From Butyrivibrio fibrisolvens (GTDB taxonomy: Bacteria > Bacillota > Clostridia > Lachnospirales > Lachnospiraceae): 64,000 nucleotides of DNA. Position numbers and translations under genes: made by a program. The notes below the pieces were generated by a model. It was not told the origin of the DNA, searched no databases, and worked only from the letters and a program-made list of their open reading frames with translations. Position 1 is the first letter of the stretch. The number at the start of each line of letters is the position of its first letter. The DNA lies in contig NZ_CP146963.1 in the NCBI RefSeq assembly GCF_037113525.1, positions 3,410,001 to 3,474,000 of the forward strand, written 5' to 3'. This document shows positions 41,350 to 50,254 of this stretch, one piece after another.

Positions 41350-42306
41350 TTATTTACTAATTGACTCTTCGATCTTGGCAATTACTTTGGCAAGGATATC
41401 ATCGATATCACCCTGCATTGTAATTCCGGCAGCTCTGTCATGGCCGCCACCTCCGAATGTCTCAGCTACTTTTGCCACGTTAACTGATCCATCGCTTCGA
41501 AGTGATAATTTATACTCATTATCAGAAAGCTGATGAGCATAAAGTGCACATCCAACTCCCGATGTAAGTTTAAGCTGGCTTACAATTCCTTCAAGATCGC
41601 TTCCCTTGGCATCATACTCTTCCATTGTTTTAGAATCTGTAACAGATACTATAACCTTGCCATCAAGGATGAGTTTACTGTCAAGTATTGCTCTTGCAAG
41701 AAGCTGCATCTGCTTATAGGTCTTTTCATAAAAGACGTGATCTATAAGCTTGTCAAACTCAAATCCGTAAGTAATAAGCTTACCAGCAACTTCCATTGTT
41801 TTTTTGGAAGTGCTTGAGTATTTGAATACTCCTGTGTCAGTGACCATTCCTGTATAAAGTGCCATAGCGATATTCTTATCAACTATCTCAGGATCCATCA
41901 CGCCGTAGCAAAGCTCGCATACGCTGCTTGCTTCAGGATATATATAATTTATATCTCCGGTACCTTCTTTGTTGGAAATATGATGATCTATATTGATTCT
42001 GATCTTAGCATTATCGAAAAAGACTTCAGCACCATCTGTACGGCCCTTGCCAGTGTCCAGAATAATAAATGCATCATAATGTTCAACATCAGTCTGATAC
42101 TGTGTGTTGACATCTTCAGTGCCCGGAATGAAAGAATACACTTCCGGTATCTCCTGAAGGAACACATCTATTCTTGCAGACGGGTATACCTTTTTGAGGT
42201 ACAGATACATTCCCATACATGAGCCTACACAGTCTCCGTCAGGTCTTACGTGGCCTGCGATACCTATAGTCTCAGCGCTTCCGATTTCTTTTTCAATTCT
42301 CATCAT
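41350..42306 (-). CDS. nrnA: DHH-family phosphoesterase (NrnA-type oligoribonuclease)
   Basis: 318 residues from ATG 42306, which overlaps rbfA by 14 nt; the longer frame lies within rbfA. DHH motifs are GHVRPDGDCVGS, LDTGKGRTDG (with Asp), NIDHHISN and the DHHA1 end FGGGGHDRAAG. NrnA degrades nanoRNA and pApA or converts pAp to AMP. The rbfA-nrnA-truB order is typical of Firmicutes. Confidence 0.93.
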   Translation of the reverse strand: MMRIEKEIGSAETIGIAGHVRPDGDCVGSCMGMYLYLKKVYPSARIDVFLQEIPEVYSFIPGTEDVNTQYQTDVEHYDAFIILDTGKGRTDGAEVFFDNAKIRINIDHHISNKEGTGDINYIYPEASSVCELCYGVMDPEIVDKNIAMALYTGMVTDTGVFKYSSTSKKTMEVAGKLITYGFEFDKLIDHVFYEKTYKQMQLLARAILDSKLILDGKVIVSVTDSKTMEEYDAKGSDLEGIVSQLKLTSGVGCALYAHQLSDNEYKLSLRSDGSVNVAKVAETFGGGGHDRAAGITMQGDIDDILAKVIAKIEESISK

Positions 42307-42700
42307 AATCCTGTTCTTCCTCTTCTCCACGAGCTGCTCTTGCTTCATCATCTCTTGCCTTAACTTCATCGATCTTCTTGGTCATATCAATAGCATACTC
42401 TATTGAATCGTCCATGATGAATCTCAGCTGAGGTGTATTACGAAGGTTGATAGTACGTGCAAGTGTAGAACGAATATATCCGGAAGCACTCTGAAGTCCT
42501 TCCATGGTCTGCTGACGATCTTCATCGTTACCAAGAACGCTGACCCATATCTTACAGGTCTTAAGATCCGGAGCAACCTCGACATCCATAACGGATGTCA
42601 TAGGGCTGATACGGGGATCCTTGGAAAATCTGATAGCTTCAGCTACGACCTTCATAACTTCGCCGTTAATTCGGCTGTTCTTTATACTGTTTTTTCTCAT
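42293..42700 (-). CDS. rbfA: Ribosome-binding factor A
   Basis: 135 residues. The KH-like fold includes RINGEVMKVVAEAIRF, then DPRISPMTSVMDVEVAPDLKTCKIWVSV split over strands, and LRNTPQLRFIMDDSIEYA. A charged tail of about 20 residues (EEEEQDYDEN end) follows. It assists 16S rRNA 5'-end maturation and cold adaptation. It begins 4 bp after the infB stop. Confidence 0.95.
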   Translation of the reverse strand: MRKNSIKNSRINGEVMKVVAEAIRFSKDPRISPMTSVMDVEVAPDLKTCKIWVSVLGNDEDRQQTMEGLQSASGYIRSTLARTINLRNTPQLRFIMDDSIEYAIDMTKKIDEVKARDDEARAARGEEEEQDYDEN

Positions 42701-42704
42701 AAGC

Positions 42705-45700
42705 TTAGTCCCTCGGAACTTCTACCATGATATAAGCTTCAATGTTATCGCCAACATTCATGCCGTCAAATCCGTCAAATACAAGACCACATTCATAGCC
42801 TTCCTTAACTTCCTTGACATCGTCCTTGAAACGCTTGAGTGACTTAAGGTCACCTTCGAAGATCATCTCATCGCCTCTTCTTACGCGAACCTTGCAGCCC
42901 TTCTGGATGTTACCGTCAAGTACGAATGAACCTGCGATATTACCGATAGAAGATGCCTTGAATATCTGACGAACCTCAGCATGTCCGGTGATCTTCTCTT
43001 CATATACAGGAGCAAGCATACCCTTAAGAGCAGCTTCTACATCATCGATAGCCTGGTAGATAACCTTGTAAAGCTTGATCTCTACGCCTTCGTGCTCAGC
43101 CATTGACTTAGCAGTTGCATCAGGTCTTACATCGAAGCCGATGATGATAGCGTTAGATGCAGATGCAAGTGATACATCAGACTCTGTGATAGCACCAACG
43201 CCGCCATGGATAACCTTAACCATAACTTCTTCGTTGGATAGCTTCATAAGACTTGCCTTAAGAGCTTCAACTGAACCCTGTACGTCAGCCTTGATGATGA
43301 TATCAAGCTCTTTGAGCTTACCTTCTTCAATCTTGGAGTACAGATCATCAAGTGACATCTTAGCCTTAGTCTCTTCGATAAGGTCTTTCTTGTGCTGCTG
43401 CATGTAGATGTTAGCATACTGCTTAGCTTCCTTATCGGAGTTGTGAGCGATAAATACTTCACCAGCGTTAGGTACGTCTGAAAGACCAAGGATCTCTACA
43501 GGCTGTGAAGGAGTTGCTTCCTTAACACGTCTGCCCTTATCATCAGCCATAGCACGTACACGACCTGAGCTTGCACCAGCAGAGATGAAATCTCCAACGT
43601 GGAGTGTACCCTTCTGTACGAGTACGTTAGCAACAGGACCTCTACCCTTATCAAGCTTAGCCTCAAGAACGAGACCTCTTGCTGTACGGTTAGGATTAGC
43701 CTTGAGCTCAAGGATATCAGCTGTAAGGATGATAGTCTCAAGGAGAGTATCGATTCCTTCGCCGGTCTTAGCAGATACAGGTACGAATTCTGTTGATCCG
43801 CCCCAATCTGTAGCGATAAGACCATATTCTGTAAGCTCCTGCTTAACGCGGTCGATATTAGCACTTGGCTTATCGATCTTGTTAACTGCAACGATGATCT
43901 CGATGTTAGCTGCCTTAGCATGGTTGATAGCTTCTACAGTCTGAGGCATTACACCGTCGTCAGCTGCTACAACAAGTACAGCGATATCTGTTGAGTTAGC
44001 ACCACGCATACGCATTGCTGTGAATGCTTCGTGACCAGGAGTATCAAGGAATGTAACCTTTCTGTCCTTAACAGATACCATATAAGCACCGATCTTCTGT
44101 GTGATACCACCAGCCTCTTTTTCAGTAACTGCGCTATCACGGATCTTATCAAGAAGTGATGTCTTACCATGGTCAACGTGACCCATTACGCAGACAACAG
44201 GTGCTCTTGAAACAAGATCCTTCTCATCTTCTTCATCCTCTTTAAGGAGTTCTTCGATAACATCGACCTGAACTTCCTTCTCGCAGATGATCTCATACTC
44301 AATTGCAATATTCTCAGCTTCTTCATATGAAAGAGCTGTATTAACTGTAACAATCTGTCCTGCAAGGAAGAGCTTCTTGATGATAACAGATGGCTGCATC
44401 TTCATCTTCTCAGCAAGTTCCTTGATTGTAAGACTTTCAGGAATTGTTATTGTCTTGATCTGCTCAACAGGCTCTTCTTCCTTCTTAACCTCAGGCTTGA
44501 TGAAGCGGCCTACGCGCTTGCTGCGTGGCATTTCCTCTTCTTCATAGTCCTTCTTAGTCTTCTTATCCTTGTCGAATCTACGATCATTATGACGATTAGT
44601 CTTCTCTGTAGGAGCATCAGAAGCTGCGCTAAATGCTGCTCCCTGATTTCCTCTTCCCTGACCTGGTCTTCCACCCTGACCGTTTCTGTCAAAGCTTCTT
44701 CCGCCGCCCTGACCGTTTCTGTCAAATGATGGTCTTCCATTCATGCCGCCCTGGCCGTTCCTTCCGCCCTGACCATTTCTGTCAAAGCTTCTTCCGCCGC
44801 CCTGGCCGTTTCTGTCAAAGTTTCTTGCACCACCCTGGCCATTTCTGTCGCCACGGTCGTTTCTATCATTTCTGCCCTGACCGTTTCTTGGAGCACCGGA
44901 ATTTCTGTCATTTCTATTCTGACCCTGTCTACGATCATCGAAATTTCTATTCTGGTTAGCACCGTTCTTATTATCACGAGCCTGGTTATTGTCAGAAGCT
45001 TTAGCTTCAACGTTTACAGGCTTCTTAACTTCTTCTGCCTTTGGAGCAGGAGCTTCCTGTGCCTTAGGAGCTGTCTCTGCTACAGGCTTAGCAGGCTGAG
45101 CAGCCTTAGGTGCCTGTGGCTTAACTGTTTCTACAACAGGCTTATCTTCTGTCTTACGAATGTTTGATTCATATTCAAGCTGAGAAGGTGCTGTCTTTGG
45201 CTTGATAGGATGATATACATTCTGACTTGAAGCGAATGATCCGTTTCTTCCATTCTGACCATTCTTGCCCTGTCCGTTTCTCTGATTGTCAGGACGCTGA
45301 CTCTTCTGAGTCTGATTCTGTCCTGCTGATGAGTGGGATGATCCAAAAGAATTTCCTCTGGCATTACCCTGATTACTTACAATAATGATTTTCTTTTTCT
45401 TCTTTGGCTGATTGTCAGCACTTGCCTGACCAGCCTTTGGTGTTTTTTCTGCTGTTATCGTGTTCTTATCTTCCTTTGCTTCAGTTTCGCTTTTCTTATC
45501 TTCAGAAGCCTTAACTTCTGCCTTTGATTCCTTTTCAGCCTTTACAGGCTTATCTTCTTTGACAGCTGCGCCGCCTTTTTTGCCAAAATGTTTTCTGGCT
45601 AATTCTGCGTCTTCATCTTCAACAGAACTTGTGGAACGTTTTGCCGATTCAACGCCTTTTTCCTGCAAGAAGCTTACAACTTCCTTACCTTCTACTCCAA

Positions 45701-45737
45701 GCTCCTTAGCAAGTTCGGATATTTTAATCTTTGACAT
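42705..45737 (-). CDS. infB: Translation initiation factor IF-2 with long Asn/Gly/Arg/Gln-rich linker
   Basis: 1010 residues, long for the family. Order: IF2_N domain (1-52), a charged Lys/Ala/Glu linker (55-250), a low-complexity region of FDRNGQGG-type repeats (about 284-365), a second IF2_N (about 428-480), the G domain with GHVDHGKT (519-526), DTPGHE and NKID, then domains II-IV. It delivers fMet-tRNA to the 30S subunit using GTP. Upstream it overlaps the ylxQ gene by 14 nt; rbfA follows 4 bp after its stop. The RNGQGG repeats are the unusual part. Confidence 0.97.
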   Translation of the reverse strand: MSKIKISELAKELGVEGKEVVSFLQEKGVESAKRSTSSVEDEDAELARKHFGKKGGAAVKEDKPVKAEKESKAEVKASEDKKSETEAKEDKNTITAEKTPKAGQASADNQPKKKKKIIIVSNQGNARGNSFGSSHSSAGQNQTQKSQRPDNQRNGQGKNGQNGRNGSFASSQNVYHPIKPKTAPSQLEYESNIRKTEDKPVVETVKPQAPKAAQPAKPVAETAPKAQEAPAPKAEEVKKPVNVEAKASDNNQARDNKNGANQNRNFDDRRQGQNRNDRNSGAPRNGQGRNDRNDRGDRNGQGGARNFDRNGQGGGRSFDRNGQGGRNGQGGMNGRPSFDRNGQGGGRSFDRNGQGGRPGQGRGNQGAAFSAASDAPTEKTNRHNDRRFDKDKKTKKDYEEEEMPRSKRVGRFIKPEVKKEEEPVEQIKTITIPESLTIKELAEKMKMQPSVIIKKLFLAGQIVTVNTALSYEEAENIAIEYEIICEKEVQVDVIEELLKEDEEDEKDLVSRAPVVCVMGHVDHGKTSLLDKIRDSAVTEKEAGGITQKIGAYMVSVKDRKVTFLDTPGHEAFTAMRMRGANSTDIAVLVVAADDGVMPQTVEAINHAKAANIEIIVAVNKIDKPSANIDRVKQELTEYGLIATDWGGSTEFVPVSAKTGEGIDTLLETIILTADILELKANPNRTARGLVLEAKLDKGRGPVANVLVQKGTLHVGDFISAGASSGRVRAMADDKGRRVKEATPSQPVEILGLSDVPNAGEVFIAHNSDKEAKQYANIYMQQHKKDLIEETKAKMSLDDLYSKIEEGKLKELDIIIKADVQGSVEALKASLMKLSNEEVMVKVIHGGVGAITESDVSLASASNAIIIGFDVRPDATAKSMAEHEGVEIKLYKVIYQAIDDVEAALKGMLAPVYEEKITGHAEVRQIFKASSIGNIAGSFVLDGNIQKGCKVRVRRGDEMIFEGDLKSLKRFKDDVKEVKEGYECGLVFDGFDGMNVGDNIEAYIMVEVPRD

Positions 45738-46071
45738 TCGTTTCCCCTCCGTTCTGTTCTATGGTCTGCAGTTTCTCTATTAGAGCTTTGGCAAGTCCCT
45801 GATCTGTGATCGCAAGACTGCTTCGCTCAGATTTGCCAATCGAAAGTCCTAAAAGATCTTTCTGTCCGAAGACTTTGACCTTTACATTATAGGACTTACA
45901 TTTATTAAGCATCTCTTTCCTTGTATTGTCTGAAGCGTCAAGGCTTACTATTACAAGTTTCGCCTTGCCCGACTGGATATTCTGAAGTGTTCCGGTTTCA
46001 CCCGAAGTCACCTTGCCGGCCTTCATGCACAGACCAAGGAAAGAATAAATCCCTTGTTCTTGTTTTGTCAT
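45724..46071 (-). CDS. ylxQ: L7Ae/L30e-like ribosomal protein (YlxQ)
   Basis: 115 residues of the L7Ae/L30e/S12e kink-turn-binding fold: FLGLCMKAGKVTSGE, VIVSLDASDNTRKEM and LLGLSIGKSERSSLAI. YlxQ members bind RNA and sit between ylxR and infB in most Firmicutes. It starts in an ATGA overlap with ylxR (46068-46071) and its end overlaps infB by 14 nt. Confidence 0.9.
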   Translation of the reverse strand: MTKQEQGIYSFLGLCMKAGKVTSGETGTLQNIQSGKAKLVIVSLDASDNTRKEMLNKCKSYNVKVKVFGQKDLLGLSIGKSERSSLAITDQGLAKALIEKLQTIEQNGGETNVKD

Positions 46072-46331
46072 GTCTGTGTGAACTCCTTCTCCAGCGCATC
46101 ATAAATTTCAGCGTTGATACTTTGTTTAAAAGAACGCTCAAGGCCTTTGTTCTTGCGGGCTTTCTTGAAGCACTCGGCATCATCACATATATATGCTCCT
46201 CTGCCGTTCTGTCTGCCCGTCTTATCAAGAACGATCTCACCTTCCGGTGTCCTTATGATCCTTATAAGTTCTTTTTTACTTTTCATCTCGCCGCATCCGA
46301 TGCATTGGCGCATCGGTATCTTTTTTGCCAT
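46068..46331 (-). CDS. ylxR: YlxR family RNA-binding protein (RnpM)
   Basis: 87 residues. The DUF448 motif PMRQCIGCGEMKSKKEL and NGRGAYICDDAECFKKA are intact. The family was recently linked to RNase P modulation in Bacillus subtilis (RnpM). A 105-bp gap separates it from nusA, and ylxQ overlaps by 4 nt. Confidence 0.92.
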   Translation of the reverse strand: MAKKIPMRQCIGCGEMKSKKELIRIIRTPEGEIVLDKTGRQNGRGAYICDDAECFKKARKNKGLERSFKQSINAEIYDALEKEFTQT

Positions 46332-46436
46332 TCAGACTCCTTTGTATGGATATATGATCCAGGCCTATAAATCAGGCCGGATCAAAATCTATGATTTAAT
46401 TCTAAAAAACTGAGTAAAAATAACTTATTATAATTA

Positions 46437-47630
46437 TTATTCTTCGTCAGATGACTCTTCATCAGCAGCTTCTTCGGAAATCTCCTCATCTGCCTCAAGT
46501 ACTTCTTCATCGTACTCTTCAGAATACTCTTCATCTTCGTACTCTTCTTCGTCATCAAGATAGTCTTCATAACGGAATCCAGGAGCATCCTTAGCCTGAG
46601 TCTCAGACTTGATATCGATCTTATAGCCTGTAAGTCTTGCAGCAAGGCGGGCATTCTGTCCTTCCTTACCAATTGCAAGTGAGAGCTGATAATCAGGAAC
46701 AACAACCTTAGCTGTCTTCTCATCAGGATCAGCAAATACTGCAACGATCTTAGCAGGTGAAAGAGCGTTCTGGATAAGGTTACCAGGGTTCTCATCCCAT
46801 CCAATAACGTCGATCTTCTCGCCGCGAAGCTCTTCAACGATAAGATTTACTCTGCTTCCGTTAACACCTACGCAAGCTCCTACAGGATCAACGTTAGGAT
46901 TCTTGGAATATACAGCGATCTTAGTACGGCTTCCAGCTTCTCTTGCGATAGCCTTAACTTCTACTGTACCGTCCTTGATCTCAGTAACTTCCTGCTCGAA
47001 CAGGCGCTTAACAAGATCAGGATGTGTACGGGAAACAAGGATACGAGGTCCCTTGTTACCATTTCTAACCTCAAGGATATAAACTTTGATTCTGTCTGTA
47101 GGACGATAGCTCTCACCCTTAACCTGCTCATTCTCTGTGAGAATTGCATCAGCATGTCCAAGGTTGATAGAGATGTTGCGACCGATGAAACGCTGTACAA
47201 CACCTGTTACAATATCGTGTTCTTTCTCAAAGTACTCATTATAGATAGCGCCGCGTTCTTCTTCGCGAATCTTCTGAAGAATGACGTTCTTGGCATTCTG
47301 TGTCGCAATACGACCGAAGTTCTTGGAGTCGAGCGGAACTCTTACTATATCGCCGACCTTTGCTTTCTTATCGATCTTGGCAGCATCTTCAGGGGAGATA
47401 TCCTCTGATGGATCCATTACATCATCTGCTGTCTCCACTACTGTCTTCTCGGCATATAAATGGAATTCACAGGTCTTTCTGTCGACCTCGACTTTTACAT
47501 TGTCCGCCTTGCCAAAGTTGTTCTTGCATGCGGTCATGAGAGAATTCTCAATTGCATCAAAAAGGCTTTCCTTACTGATATTCTTCTCTTTCTCCAATGC
47601 ATCAAGTGCTTCCATAAGTTCTTTGCTCAT
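46437..47630 (-). CDS. nusA: Transcription termination/antitermination factor NusA
   Basis: 397 residues from ATG 47630 (GAGGAAAAGAC upstream). N-terminal RNA-polymerase binding domain (1-125), S1 domain (about 130-200), then two KH domains (about 205-345) with VDPVGACVGVNGSRVN and VPDYQLSLAIGKEGQNARLA. The last 45 residues are almost all Glu/Asp/Tyr/Ser. It modulates pausing, termination and rRNA antitermination. The rimP-nusA-ylxR order is canonical. Confidence 0.96.
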   Translation of the reverse strand: MSKELMEALDALEKEKNISKESLFDAIENSLMTACKNNFGKADNVKVEVDRKTCEFHLYAEKTVVETADDVMDPSEDISPEDAAKIDKKAKVGDIVRVPLDSKNFGRIATQNAKNVILQKIREEERGAIYNEYFEKEHDIVTGVVQRFIGRNISINLGHADAILTENEQVKGESYRPTDRIKVYILEVRNGNKGPRILVSRTHPDLVKRLFEQEVTEIKDGTVEVKAIAREAGSRTKIAVYSKNPNVDPVGACVGVNGSRVNLIVEELRGEKIDVIGWDENPGNLIQNALSPAKIVAVFADPDEKTAKVVVPDYQLSLAIGKEGQNARLAARLTGYKIDIKSETQAKDAPGFRYEDYLDDEEEYEDEEYSEEYDEEVLEADEEISEEAADEESSDEE

Positions 47631-47672
47631 GTCTTTTCCTCTTCTTCCTTTCTGCGTTTTCACGCATCACCA

Positions 47673-48137
47673 TTAAAAATCAAGTGACAGTCTAATGACT
47701 GAAATATCTTTTCTAGTAAAAATCTTATCTGTATCCTGAATGGTTATAGTTACTGTTTCAGCATCAAATGCTTTAAGGATACCTGTAAATTCCTTGCAGC
47801 CATCGATAGGCTTGTAGGTCTTGATATCCACTTCAAGGCCGAGACTGTTCTCAAAATGTCTGTCCTTTTTGAGCTGTCTTCCAAGTCCTGGACTTGAAAC
47901 CTCAAGTGTATAAGCATCTTCAATGAAGTCATCCGCATCAAGTGCATCTGACAGATCATGGCTTACATCAACGCAGTCGCCAATGTTTACTCCGCCTTCC
48001 TTGTCAATGTAGGCTCTAAGATACCAGTCACCTGCTTCCTTGACATACTCAACATCATAAACTGTCGTGCCATGCTTTTCGGCTATCGGCGTCAGAAGTT
48101 CTTCCGCCCTGCGTTCAATATCTTCTTTTCTCGACAT
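47673..48137 (-). CDS. rimP: Ribosome maturation factor RimP
   Basis: 154 residues from ATG 48137 (AAGGTGG upstream). The N-terminal domain (1-80) contains YDVEYVKEAGDWYLRAYID and INIGDC-like VNIGDCVDVS. The C-terminal SH3-like domain (about 85-150) has YTLEVSSPGLGRQLK. It assists 30S assembly. It is first of the nusA-infB operon; a terminator for the upstream tRNAs lies at 48196-48225. Confidence 0.95.
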   Translation of the reverse strand: MSRKEDIERRAEELLTPIAEKHGTTVYDVEYVKEAGDWYLRAYIDKEGGVNIGDCVDVSHDLSDALDADDFIEDAYTLEVSSPGLGRQLKKDRHFENSLGLEVDIKTYKPIDGCKEFTGILKAFDAETVTITIQDTDKIFTRKDISVIRLSLDF

Positions 48138-48195
48138 ATGCCACCTTTCACGTATTACGTATTGCAATCATGTTTATAAGTACTAATAGAATTAC

Positions 48196-48225
48196 ACAAA
48201 AAAGTGGACTCGCGAAAGTCCACTT
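48196..48225 (-). terminator. Terminator upstream of rimP
   Basis: AAGTGGACT (48202-48210) pairs with AGTCCACTT (48217-48225) around CGCGAA, with a run of T on the minus strand. It insulates the rimP operon from transcripts of the tRNA genes. Confidence 0.8.
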
Positions 48226-48337
48226 CAACAAACCACATAATTACATTAAAACCATACCACCATTAAGCGAAAACGTCAAGTTTCCATGGGGCAGACCCGT
48301 ACCTCTTTAAAGATTAGATCAAGAAATGATCTTTGAG

Positions 48338-48371
48338 GAAAAAAATATACCGCAAATTTCAATCTGCGGTA
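48338..48371 (-). terminator. Terminator downstream of the tRNA-Glu genes
   Basis: TACCGCA (48348-48354) pairs with TGCGGTA (48365-48371) with further interior pairing, followed on the minus strand by TATTTTTTT. Upstream, 48385-48420 holds a further hairpin (CCGC TTCA GCGG). Apart from these structures, 48226-48422 contains no gene. Confidence 0.7.
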
Positions 48372-48422
48372 ACTTTCGGGTTGGGCTGTTCATGTACCGC
48401 TTCAGCGGCTTCAAACAGTCAG

Positions 48423-48494
48423 TAGCTCGTATCGGAATCGAACCGGTGATTCTGCCGTGAGAGGGCAGCGTCTTAGCCTCTTGACCAACGAGCC
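48423..48494 (-). tRNA. tRNA-Glu (anticodon CTC), copy 1
   Basis: The minus strand gives a complete cloverleaf beginning GGCTCGT and ending ACGAGCTA, anticodon stem CTGCC/GGCAG with loop CTCTCAC (anticodon CTC), and T-loop GGTTCGATTCC. The CCA end is not encoded. One T-stem pair is a C-A mismatch (ACCGG against CCGAT), and the first acceptor pair is G-U. Codons read: GAG. Confidence 0.85.
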
Positions 48495-48522
48495 ATATTT
48501 AAATAGTTTTAAAAACTATCAG

Positions 48523-48594
48523 TAGCTCGTATCGGAATCGAACCGGTGATTCTGCCGTGAGAGGGCAGCGTCTTAGCCTCTTGACCAACGAGCC
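48523..48594 (-). tRNA. tRNA-Glu (anticodon CTC), copy 2
   Basis: Identical in sequence to the tRNA gene 28 bp downstream, including the T-stem mismatch and lack of encoded CCA. The short spacer contains a hairpin-forming AT-rich stretch. The two are probably one transcript with processing between them. Confidence 0.85.
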
Positions 48595-48690
48595 ATATCT
48601 TGTGTCGGTGCACCTGACCGACTTGAATAAGATACCATGATATTTTTAATAATGCAAGCATTATTTTGAATTTTTTAAAAAAATATTTTT

Positions 48691-49200
48691 TCAGCGGCGC
48701 ATTGTTACTGTTTCCTGAAGAGATGCAAGCTTATCTGCACAGCATACAAGTACTGCTTCTCTTGATTTTGGAGGATGAAGAAGTGTCAGTGGCCACATGT
48801 GACTACGAATGATCTGTGCCTCCTTATCTGTAAGGTTGAAATCGCGCTTTGCATTCTCCATAGCAGACTGGGGATGTGTAAATCCGTGCAGGTGGAAGAA
48901 CTTATGAACAAGCTTAAAGGGCAAAAACCAGTTCTCCGGCGCTTTCTTAATCTCAAAATCTGTATGCCAGTCATAAAGGAAATAGTCATGAAGAAAAGCT
49001 CCTCTTATAAGCTCTTTCTCATTAGACTTAACCTTAAGCGCATTGTTCAGTGCATAAGACAGCTTTGCTACTCTCATACAATGATCAAAGGTCGTGATCT
49101 TTCCATGCTGTATATAGTTCTTCATTTGCTGCGTTCTTACATCTTCTGCGATTTCGTCCACAAGCAATCTGAAATGTTTTTCTCTTTCAACTCTTGTCAT
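48691..49200 (-). CDS. HD-domain protein
   Basis: 169 residues. HD-superfamily metal ligands: His in TTFDHCMRVAKLSY, the HD pair in AFLHDYFLYDW, and further His residues in VHKFFHLHGFTHP. It is a small stand-alone phosphohydrolase-like protein of the type common in Clostridia; substrate unknown. It starts 8 bp after the membrane protein gene stop. Confidence 0.8.
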   Translation of the reverse strand: MTRVEREKHFRLLVDEIAEDVRTQQMKNYIQHGKITTFDHCMRVAKLSYALNNALKVKSNEKELIRGAFLHDYFLYDWHTDFEIKKAPENWFLPFKLVHKFFHLHGFTHPQSAMENAKRDFNLTDKEAQIIRSHMWPLTLLHPPKSREAVLVCCADKLASLQETVTMRR

Positions 49201-49208
49201 AAAAGTGC

Positions 49209-50018
49209 TTATTCCTTATCCGAGTCTTCTGATTGCCTGTCTGTGCGTTCAGGGAGACTTTTCTTAATCTTAGAACCTATACTCTCCAAATACTGCTTAA
49301 CGCTTGACGCTGAAAAAGATCTTGTCTGAGAAGTATATTTCTGTATTGAAAACAGTGCATATTTCTGACGTTCTGTCAGCTTCGAAGTAAAGGCTGCATA
49401 CTTTTCACGTAATTCGCCGGGTTTTTCAGATAATACTCTTATATTTTCTTCTATCTTATTATTAAAACCTGCTTCAAAATTGTCAAGTTTCTGTGTCAGG
49501 TCTATAAGAGACTGGGCTGTAAGAGCCGTATCTGCTGCAATAAGCCCCATCAGAAACAGTGCCATTATCTCTGCAAAAAGCGGTTGCATCTGTCCCTTTA
49601 CAGTTTCCGAAACAGGGAGTACGAATTTTACTATAGCTGTTCCAGCAAGTCCAAAAGCAATGGTCGCGGGAAGGCATATCCTTCCATGGATGTTAAAAGG
49701 GGCATTTGAATAATCCCACCATCTTGCATTAAACCTTTTTTCAAGCATATAGCTTGTCACATATTCAAGTATAGCGCTTCCAAAGGCACATATTACAAAT
49801 ATCTCCCACACAGGAGTCACGCCGTCTACTGTCAGACTGAAATTTCCAAATACAATGGAACAGCTGACAGCTCCAACACCGTAAATAGGGCATACCGGAC
49901 CATACAAAAAGCCTCTGTTACTCCAGTGCTTTGACTTTATGCTGCAGTATGTGCATTCGTATATCCAGCCAAAAAAGCTATAGACTACAAATTCAACAAA
50001 ATATTTTGCAATTATCAT
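49209..50018 (-). CDS. Putative ABC-transporter permease-type membrane protein (PF06541-like)
   Basis: 269 residues from ATG 50018 (GAGGTTTGGGT upstream). Five or six hydrophobic segments within residues 1-175, with a conserved YSFFGWIYECTYCS start and FLYGPVCPIYGVGA, WWDYS and GRICLP motifs typical of the family. The last 90 residues are a cytoplasmic helical, charged tail. The family name 'ABC permease' is a database label; no ATPase partner is present. It shares a likely transcript with the HD gene. Confidence 0.75.
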   Translation of the reverse strand: MIIAKYFVEFVVYSFFGWIYECTYCSIKSKHWSNRGFLYGPVCPIYGVGAVSCSIVFGNFSLTVDGVTPVWEIFVICAFGSAILEYVTSYMLEKRFNARWWDYSNAPFNIHGRICLPATIAFGLAGTAIVKFVLPVSETVKGQMQPLFAEIMALFLMGLIAADTALTAQSLIDLTQKLDNFEAGFNNKIEENIRVLSEKPGELREKYAAFTSKLTERQKYALFSIQKYTSQTRSFSASSVKQYLESIGSKIKKSLPERTDRQSEDSDKE

Positions 50019-50023
50019 ACCCA

Positions 50024-50218
50024 AACCTCATGCCGCGAATGAAATGAGCGGCTAATGGTTGAAGTGGTGGAGCTTTCTCCGCCACTTCGCAGAGTTTGAA
50101 AATTTTTATTTTCAAACTCATAACCTCATGCCGCGAATGAAATGAGCGGCTAATGGTTGAAGTGGTGGAGCCCTCTCCACCACTTCGCAGAGTTTGAAAA
50201 TTTTATTTTCAAACTTAT
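50024..50218 (-). repeat. Tandem duplication of a 97-bp three-hairpin unit
   Basis: Two units (50024-50121 and 50122-50218) are about 95% identical. Each starts AACCTCATGCCGCG and contains three hairpins: CCGC/GCGG, GAAGTGGTGGAG/CTCCGCCACTTC (second copy CTCCACCACTTC) and AGTTTGAAAAT/ATTTTCAAACT. The region fills the gap between polC and the membrane protein gene and has no ORF. Confidence 0.8.
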
Positions 50219-50254
50219 ATATCGACATATTTTTAATAGCCGATTACCCTGTGA

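Noticed and set aside
44643..44888. Possible CRISPR-like or minisatellite DNA repeat in infB
   Set aside because: The repeats keep the reading frame, vary in length and encode RNGQGG motifs in IF-2; no regular repeat-spacer pattern exists.
48775..49329. Plus-strand ORF of 184 codons
   Set aside because: It lies antisense to the HD-domain gene and the end of the membrane protein gene; composition is that of a shadow frame.
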